From Acidobacteriota bacterium (GTDB taxonomy: Bacteria; Acidobacteriota; Vicinamibacteria; Vicinamibacterales; Vicinamibacteraceae): a DNA stretch of 11,674 bases. This document shows, one piece after another, positions 7,637 through 11,674 of the stretch (positions within the stretch are counted from its first letter, which is position 1; the number at the start of each line of letters is the position of its first letter). Where the stretch lies: assembly GCA_023427865.1 (NCBI GenBank), contig JAEYZV010000344.1:1-11674 (forward strand), in the 5' to 3' direction. The notes beneath the pieces are model-generated. The model was not told the DNA's origin. It worked only from the letters and a program-made list of their open reading frames with translations, and searched no databases. The translations under genes and the position numbers were made by a program.

Positions 7637-9027
7637 GCGGGCAGGCGATCGATCTCGTCTACCTCGTCTCGGCGGCGCTCTTCATCTTCTCGCTCAAGTG
7701 GATGAGCGACCCGAAGACGGCGCGCAACGGCGTCTTCGCGGGTGTCGCGGCGATGGTGCTGGCGGTCGGCGGCACGCTGATGCGGCCCGACATCGTCAGC
7801 TACTCGTGGATTTTCATCGCGATCGTGCTCGGGACGATCGTCGGCGTGCCGCTCTCGTGGGTGCCGCTCACCGCTGTGCCCCAGCGGACGGCGCTCTCTC
7901 ACGCGTTCGGCGGTCTGGCCGCGGGTCTTGTAGGCATCGGCAAGTACTACCTGTTCCTGCACGACGGCGATCTCACCGCGTTCCGCACCGGTGCGATCGT
8001 CTTCGAGGTCGCGCTCGGCTTGATGACCTGCACGGGCAGCCTGGTGGCGGCGGGCAAGCTCCAGGAAGTGCTCCCGACGCGCCCGGTGCTCTATCCCGGG
8101 CAGAACATCGTCAACTTCTCGCTCATCGGCGCCGCCGTCGCGATCGGCATCGCGCTCATCGTCAACCCGTCGCTGACGTTCCTGTTCCCGGTGCTGATCG
8201 TGCTCTCGCTGATGTTCGGCGTGATGCTGGTGATGCCGATCGGCGGCGCCGACATGCCGACGGTGATCTCGCTCCTGAACTCGTACGCGGGCCTGGCCGC
8301 CGTGGCCATGGGCTTCGTGCTCGAGAACAAGCTCCTCATCGTCGCAGGCGCGCTCGACGGGTCGTCGGGCCTGATCCTGTCGATCATCATGTGCCGGGCG
8401 ATGAACCGGTCGTTCACCAACGTCCTCTTCGGCGCGTTCGGGCAGGTGGCGGCAAAGGGCGGGGCGGCCGAGGCGCGCACCGTGAAGTCGGCCACGATCG
8501 AGGACGTGGCACAGATCCTCGAGAACGCCGATCGCGTGGTAATCGTGCCCGGCTACGGGATGGCCGTGGCGCAGGCGCAGCATCGCGTGCGTGACGTGTT
8601 CGAGCAGTTGACGAAGAAGGGCATCGATTGCCGGTTCGCCATCCACCCGGTGGCCGGTCGCATGCCCGGCCACATGAACGTGTTGCTGGCCGAAGCCGAG
8701 ATCCCGTACGAGAACCTCGTGGAGATGGACGACATCAACCCCGACATGAGCCAGGTGGACGTGTGCATCATCCTCGGCGCCAACGACGTCGTGAATCCGG
8801 CGGCGCGGCACGACAAGTCCAGCCCCATCTACGGCATGCCGATCATCGACGCCGACAAGGCCCGGACGGTGATTGCCAACAAGCGCACGATGAACCCGGG
8901 ATTTGCCGGCATCGAGAACGAGCTCTACTTCGCCGACAACACGCTGATGCTGTTCGGGGACTCGAAGGCGGTCATGGGCGAGCTCGCCAAGCAGCTGAGC
9001 GGCGAAGGCGGCGGGTTGGGGCACTAG
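7633..9027 (+). CDS. pntB: NAD(P) transhydrogenase beta subunit PntB
   Basis: A 464-residue protein of the usual PntB length. Residues 1-270 are the membrane domain II with multiple hydrophobic helices; residues 285-455 are the NADP(H)-binding domain III. Residues known from E. coli PntB can be matched: His90 in SHAFGGLAAG (equivalent to His91), Asp207 in GGADMPT and Asn216 in LLNSYAG (equivalent to Asp213 and Asn222), which take part in proton translocation. Domain III shows VPGYGMAVAQAQ (305-316), HPVAGRMPGHMNVLLAEA (338-355) and GANDVVNPAA (382-391), all intact, so the enzyme half is expected to be functional. It needs a PntAA partner encoded elsewhere to react with NAD(H). It starts with GTG in a four-base overlap with pntAB; the octamer repeat begins two bases after its stop. 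Confidence 0.97.
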   Translation: MSGQAIDLVYLVSAALFIFSLKWMSDPKTARNGVFAGVAAMVLAVGGTLMRPDIVSYSWIFIAIVLGTIVGVPLSWVPLTAVPQRTALSHAFGGLAAGLVGIGKYYLFLHDGDLTAFRTGAIVFEVALGLMTCTGSLVAAGKLQEVLPTRPVLYPGQNIVNFSLIGAAVAIGIALIVNPSLTFLFPVLIVLSLMFGVMLVMPIGGADMPTVISLLNSYAGLAAVAMGFVLENKLLIVAGALDGSSGLILSIIMCRAMNRSFTNVLFGAFGQVAAKGGAAEARTVKSATIEDVAQILENADRVVIVPGYGMAVAQAQHRVRDVFEQLTKKGIDCRFAIHPVAGRMPGHMNVLLAEAEIPYENLVEMDDINPDMSQVDVCIILGANDVVNPAARHDKSSPIYGMPIIDADKARTVIANKRTMNPGFAGIENELYFADNTLMLFGDSKAVMGELAKQLSGEGGGLGH

Positions 9028-9028
9028 G

Positions 9029-9120
9029 GAATTGCAGAATTGCAGAATTGCAGAATTGGGGAGTTGGGAATTGGGCGATTGGAGAATCGGGTAATTGGGG
9101 AATGGGGAATCGGCCAATTG
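9029..9120 (+). repeat. Degenerate octamer tandem array, GAATTGCA / (G)AATTGGG
   Basis: Three exact GAATTGCA units (9029-9052) are followed by GAATTGGG, GAGTTGGG and about seven decaying 7-8 bp units (AATTGGGC, GATTGGA, GAATCGGG, TAATTGGG, GAATGGG, GAATCGGC, CAATTG). The tract starts two bases after the pntB stop and is far more A/T-rich than its surroundings. The units are contiguous, so this is not a CRISPR array. The graded decay from left to right suggests slippage growth at one end and ageing at the other. Confidence 0.9.
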
Positions 9121-9159
9121 CACCACCTGCGGTAACGCCTCGAAGGTTGGTGCTGGTGA

Positions 9160-9200
9160 TGAAATTCTGAAATTCTGAAATTCTTGAAATTGTGAAATTG
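9160..9200 (+). repeat. Second octamer array, TGAAATTC/TGAAATTG, running into the next gene
   Basis: Three exact TGAAATTC units (9160-9183), one inserted T, then two TGAAATTG units (9185-9200). The reverse complement of TGAAATTC is GAATTTCA, one base from the GAATTGCA unit of the upstream array, so the two arrays face each other and could pair over about 24 bp with three mismatches. The spacer between the arrays is the unique 39 bp 9121-9159. The last unit is coding: it forms the start region of the FAD oxidase. Confidence 0.9.
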
Positions 9201-10313
9201 CGTGTTGCAGTCATCGGCGCCGGAGCGTTCGGCGGCTGGACGGCGTTGATGCTGCGTCGTGCCGGCGCGGAGGTGACGCTGGTCGACGCCTGGGGGCCGG
9301 GGAATGGCCGCGCCAGTTCGGGCGGCGAGACGCGTGTGCTGCGCGGCACCTACGGCGACCGCGCCATCTACACGCGCATGGCGGCGCGCGCCATGCGGCT
9401 GTGGAGCGAGTACGATGCCGCCGCGCGTCGGCAGTTCTTCGTCCGCAACGGCGCCCTCTGGATGTTCAGCGGCGACGATGCGTTCGGGCGCGCGTCGGTG
9501 GAGCCGATGCAGGCCGAGGGGCTGCCCGTCGAGTGGCTCGAGGTCGCGGAAGCACGAGCGCGCTGGCCGCACATCGGCCTGGACGGCGTCACGCACGTGC
9601 TCTGGGAGCCGAGGGCGGGATTTGCGTACGCGCGGCGCGCCTGCGAGCACGTCGTCGAGACGCTCGTCGCGGAGGGCGGACGCTACATCGTGGGCCGCGT
9701 TGCCGTCGTCGCTGCGACGGGCGGCACGCTGCCATCGATCTCGTTGGACAACGGCGACGCCCTGCACGCGGACCGCTTCGTGTTCGCGTGCGGCCCATGG
9801 CTCGGGTCGCTGCTGCCCGACGTCGTGGGATCGCGGGTTCGTCCCTCCCGGCAGGAGTCGTTCTACTTCGGCACGCCCGCCGGCGATATGCGGTGGCTGC
9901 CGCCGCACATGCCCGTGTGGCTCGACCGCGGCGCGCACTTCGTGTACGGCGTTCCCGGCAACGCGCATCGCGGCTTCAAGGTGGCCGACGACACCTACGG
10001 GGCGACGTTCGACCCCACCAACGGCGATCGGTCGCACACACCGGAGGCGCTCGCCGAGGCGCGGGCGTTCCTGCGCGTGCGCTTCCCGTCGCTCGCCGAC
10101 GCACCCCTGCTCGGCGCGGAGGTCTGCCAGTACGAGCTGACGTCCGATGCGCATTTCCTCATCGACCGCCACCCGGGTGCGCCCAACGCCGTGATCGTCG
10201 GTGGCGGATCAGGCCACGGCTTCAAGATGGGGCCCGCGATCGGCGAGTACGTCGCGCGGATCGTGCTCGACGAGGCCGAGACCGCGCCCGAGTTCCGGCT
10301 GGCGCACCGGTAG
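9192..10313 (+). CDS. FAD-dependent amine oxidase of the monomeric sarcosine oxidase / N-methyltryptophan oxidase (MSOX/solA) type
   Basis: A 373-residue, leaderless-looking flavoprotein, close to the usual 370-390 residues of this family. The N-terminus is a Rossmann dinucleotide-binding motif, VIGAGAFGGW (7-16), followed by acidic Asp32. SSGGETRVLRGTYG (42-55) parallels the flavin-contact region of MSOX/MTOX. Near the C-terminus CQYELTSDAHFLID (312-325) fits the family pattern CxYxxTxDxxFxID, in which the Cys carries covalent FAD; GGGSGHGFKMGPAIGE (337-352) completes the FAD site. No signal peptide, so cytoplasmic. It likely oxidises a secondary or N-methyl amino acid with release of H2O2; the substrate is not determinable. 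The GTG start is required: an in-frame TGA lies at 9168-9170 and the Rossmann strand begins four residues in. There is no ribosome site; start codon and residues 2-3 come from the octamer repeat. Confidence 0.88.
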   Translation: MKLRVAVIGAGAFGGWTALMLRRAGAEVTLVDAWGPGNGRASSGGETRVLRGTYGDRAIYTRMAARAMRLWSEYDAAARRQFFVRNGALWMFSGDDAFGRASVEPMQAEGLPVEWLEVAEARARWPHIGLDGVTHVLWEPRAGFAYARRACEHVVETLVAEGGRYIVGRVAVVAATGGTLPSISLDNGDALHADRFVFACGPWLGSLLPDVVGSRVRPSRQESFYFGTPAGDMRWLPPHMPVWLDRGAHFVYGVPGNAHRGFKVADDTYGATFDPTNGDRSHTPEALAEARAFLRVRFPSLADAPLLGAEVCQYELTSDAHFLIDRHPGAPNAVIVGGGSGHGFKMGPAIGEYVARIVLDEAETAPEFRLAHR

Positions 10314-10350
10314 GTCCGGTAGCGCGCGGGCGGGATGGCGGCACCTGGCC

Positions 10351-10356
10351 TATCCT
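10351..10356 (+). promoter_or_regulatory. Possible -10 box of the aldo/keto reductase gene (leaderless arrangement)
   Basis: TATCCT matches four of six -10 bases and ends five nt before ATG 10362, placing transcription start on or beside the start codon. No -35 match is seen. It argues for the 10362 start over the in-frame ATG at 10335, which lies upstream of this box. Confidence 0.35.
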
Positions 10357-10361
10357 TGCGC

Positions 10362-11279
10362 ATGCGCCTGACACGCGGTGCGTTCCTTCAGCTCCTGCCG
10401 GCGGCGCTCGGCGCGGCAACGCTCGCGAGCGAGGCGTCGGCGCAGGGAGGCGCCTCTCGCATGCACATCCGCACGATGCCCTCGTCGGGCGTCCAGGTGC
10501 CCGTCATCGGTCTCGGCACGTGGCGCGGCTTCGACGTCGGCGCCGATGCTGCGGCCCGCGCGCGGCTCACGGACGTGCTGCGCGAGCTCTTCGCGGCAGG
10601 CGGGCGCGTGATCGACAGTTCCCCGATGTACGGCACGTCCGAGGAAGTCGCGGGCGACCTGCTGCAGGCGCTCGCGGCGCACGACACCGCCTTCGTGGCC
10701 ACGAAGGTCTGGACGGAGGGCCGCGCCGCAGGCGTGGCACAGATGCAGGACTCGATGCGGAAGCTTCGGGACACCCGCATCGAGCTGATGCAGGTCCACA
10801 ACCTCGTGGATTGGCGTACCCACCTCGACACGCTGCGCGGCTGGAAGAAGGAGGGCCGTATCCAGCACCTCGGCGTCACGCACTACCGCGACGATGCGCA
10901 CGACCAGCTCGAGGCGGTGATGACAGGGGTGCCCATCGACGCGGTGCAGTTGAACTACTCGATCGACAACCGCTCCGCCGAGCGGCGGCTGCTCCCGCTC
11001 GCCGCCGAACGCGGCATCGGCGTGCTCGTCAACCTGCCGTTCGGTGGAGGCGGGCTGCTCAAGCGGATGCAGTCGCGGCCGTTGCCGTCTTGGGCGGGCG
11101 AGGTCGGCTGCACGTCGTGGGCGCAGTTCCTCCTCAAGTACGTGGTGTCGCACCCGGCGGTCACCTGCGCCATCCCGGGGACCAGCCGGCCCGAGCACAT
11201 GCGCGAGAACGCCGCCGCCGGCACGGGCCAACTCCCCGACGCCGACCTCCGGCGACGGATGGTTCAGACGCTCGGCTGA
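10362..11279 (+). CDS. Exported aldo/keto reductase
   Basis: A 305-residue AKR-superfamily protein. The catalytic tetrad is complete: Asp85 and Tyr90 in IDSSPMYGTSE, Lys115 in ATKVW, His146 in MQVHNLVDW. The cofactor-binding end AIPGTSRPEHMREN (270-283) is the usual NADP(H) phosphate-binding loop. The expected activity is NADPH-linked reduction of an aldehyde or ketone, or the reverse. The N-terminus LTRGAFLQLL (3-12) followed by Ala-rich residues to ASAQ (25-28) is an export signal resembling Tat signals of related proteins, but the second arginine is Gly6, so Tat use is uncertain. ATG 10362 is chosen because it places the signal at the N-terminus; ATG 10335 would add nine residues. It lies 48 bp after the FAD oxidase and is closed by an intrinsic terminator 12 bp after its stop. 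Confidence 0.92.
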   Translation: MRLTRGAFLQLLPAALGAATLASEASAQGGASRMHIRTMPSSGVQVPVIGLGTWRGFDVGADAAARARLTDVLRELFAAGGRVIDSSPMYGTSEEVAGDLLQALAAHDTAFVATKVWTEGRAAGVAQMQDSMRKLRDTRIELMQVHNLVDWRTHLDTLRGWKKEGRIQHLGVTHYRDDAHDQLEAVMTGVPIDAVQLNYSIDNRSAERRLLPLAAERGIGVLVNLPFGGGGLLKRMQSRPLPSWAGEVGCTSWAQFLLKYVVSHPAVTCAIPGTSRPEHMRENAAAGTGQLPDADLRRRMVQTLG

Positions 11280-11291
11280 CGTGCAACCCTG

Positions 11292-11323
11292 AAGATTCCG
11301 CACCCGACGCGGAGTCTTTCTCG
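11292..11323 (+). terminator. Intrinsic terminator after the aldo/keto reductase
   Basis: AAGATTCCGC (11292-11301) pairs with GCGGAGTCTT (11309-11318) over ten base pairs with one G-U wobble around a 7-nt loop (11302-11308), and TTTCTC follows from 11317. Stem, small loop and T-rich tail are as expected for Rho-independent termination on the plus strand. It separates the reductase from the DUF3079 gene, which therefore needs its own promoter. Confidence 0.75.
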
Positions 11324-11358
11324 TTGCAGTTCGATGCGGCGGAGCGGACGATCGATAC

Positions 11359-11562
11359 ATGGCCGCACCGAAGCTGCCGCTCTCGCCCAGGAATCCCGAA
11401 CGCGTGTGCTGGGGATGCTCCCGCTACTGTCCGGCAGACGACATGGTGTGTGGAAACGGCACGATTCGCGCCCCACATCCCATCGAGCTCTTCGGCGACG
11501 ACTGGCTCACCGCGTTCGAAGACCACGAGCCCGAGCGTGACGACACGCCAGCAGCGGGGTGA
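11359..11562 (+). CDS. DUF3079 family small four-cysteine protein
   Basis: A 67-residue protein recognised by CWGCSRYCPADDMVCGNG (17-34) and HPIELFGDDW (40-49), which together are the hallmark of DUF3079. Cys17, Cys20, Cys24 and Cys31 with His40 suggest a bound metal, zinc or an iron-sulfur centre, but this is inference; no member has an assigned biochemical role that I know. There is no signal peptide or membrane segment, and the C-terminal 15 residues are acidic and probably disordered. Start ATG 11359 is the only start that places residues before the first Cys in the family's usual way; the nearest purine stretch (GGAG, 11341-11344) is too far for a good ribosome site, and a weak -10-like GACGAT (11347-11352) would make the message leaderless. 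It is monocistronic between the upstream terminator and the downstream hairpin. Confidence 0.88.
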   Translation: MAAPKLPLSPRNPERVCWGCSRYCPADDMVCGNGTIRAPHPIELFGDDWLTAFEDHEPERDDTPAAG

Positions 11563-11583
11563 CGCCGGCGCGTCCCCATCTGC

Positions 11584-11606
11584 GGGCGCGCTCGGGGAGC
11601 GCGCCC
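11584..11606. repeat. Perfect 10-bp inverted repeat (hairpin) after the DUF3079 gene
   Basis: GGGCGCGCTC (11584-11593) and GAGCGCGCCC (11597-11606) are exact reverse complements around a GGG loop. It lies 22 bp after the DUF3079 stop, so it may stop transcription or protect the 3' end of the message. No T-tract follows immediately, so a Rho-independent terminator is not certain; a dispersed palindromic intergenic element is an alternative. Confidence 0.75.
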
Positions 11607-11615
11607 TACCGTCAG

Positions 11616-11674
11616 CCTTCGTCTCTTCCTCCGTCATTTCCTCCGTCCTTGTTCCTTCGTCCTCCGTCCTCGAC
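11616..11674 (+). repeat. Pyrimidine-rich degenerate tandem array, TTCCTCCGTC, cut by window edge
   Basis: TTCCTCCGTC occurs at 11626-11635 and 11638-11647, TTCCTTCGTC at 11652-11661 and CTCCGTC at 11662-11668, with partial copies (CCTTCGTC 11616-11623, CCTCGAC at the end). Nearly the whole plus strand of this tract is pyrimidine. No coding frame of quality is seen in it. The array runs off the right edge. Confidence 0.75.

Noticed and set aside
7288..9126. 612-codon minus-strand frame opposite pntAB/pntB
   Set aside because: Its His/Arg/Asp-rich composition is the antisense image of conserved PntB codons; its N-terminus is only the translated octamer repeat.
9029..9200. CRISPR array
   Set aside because: The units are 8 bp and contiguous, without unique spacers, and there is no cas gene.
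9024..10172. 382-codon minus-strand frame opposite the FAD oxidase
   Set aside because: It is antisense to a gene with Rossmann and covalent-FAD motifs; its C-terminus is translated repeat.
10335..10361. Upstream in-frame ATG for the aldo/keto reductase
   Set aside because: It adds nine residues before the export signal and lies before the TATCCT box; not excluded, but less likely.
10350..11360. 336-codon minus-strand frame opposite the aldo/keto reductase
   Set aside because: The complementary frame has the complete AKR tetrad, whereas this one has no recognisable motif.

Overview
The window is a GC-rich stretch of bacterial chromosome, dense in genes and with little non-coding DNA. Gene content points to a Gram-negative soil-type heterotroph, most likely Acidobacteriota (Vicinamibacteria-like): a DUF1501/DUF1549-DUF1553 heme-protein pair, a DUF5916 outer-membrane-type protein with an N-terminal CBM9-like domain, a Tat-exported xylose-isomerase-like TIM barrel, an exported aldo/keto reductase and a split pnt transhydrogenase. 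Planctomycetota or Gemmatimonadota cannot be excluded. This placement is by gene content only.

Layout. On the minus strand, positions 1-3539 hold a two-gene unit: a 1141-residue lipoprotein with two c-type heme motifs and an inserted LamG-like domain, followed through an ATGA overlap by a DUF1501 gene cut by the window edge. A 77-bp divergent gap separates it from the plus-strand genes: the DUF5916 protein (3617-6286); a tight unit of Tat-TIM-barrel, pntAB and pntB (6437-9027, gaps of 3 bp and -4 bp); an MSOX/solA-like FAD amine oxidase (9192-10313); an exported aldo/keto reductase (10362-11279) ending at a convincing intrinsic terminator; and a 67-residue four-cysteine DUF3079 protein (11359-11562).

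Working together. pntAB and pntB encode the membrane and NADP(H)-binding parts of the proton-translocating transhydrogenase, but the NAD(H)-binding subunit pntAA is not beside them. Its usual upstream place is taken by an exported sugar isomerase/epimerase-like gene. The other genes suggest envelope-located carbon catabolism: heme-containing surface proteins, a carbohydrate-binding barrel, and exported sugar and aldehyde/ketone enzymes. No single pathway can be assigned.

The most unusual signal is non-coding. Three of the larger gaps each hold their own degenerate short tandem repeat (7-mer GGCCGWN; 8-mer GAATTGCA/TGAAATTC; about 10-mer TTCCTCCGTC). In the two complete cases two arrays face each other in inverted orientation around a short spacer. 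In one case the array runs into the next gene and forms its start codon. Several first-of-unit genes also appear leaderless or nearly so, with -10-like boxes 5-12 nt before the start codon, whereas the internal pnt genes have Shine-Dalgarno sequences. No tRNA, rRNA, CRISPR, transposase or phage gene was seen.
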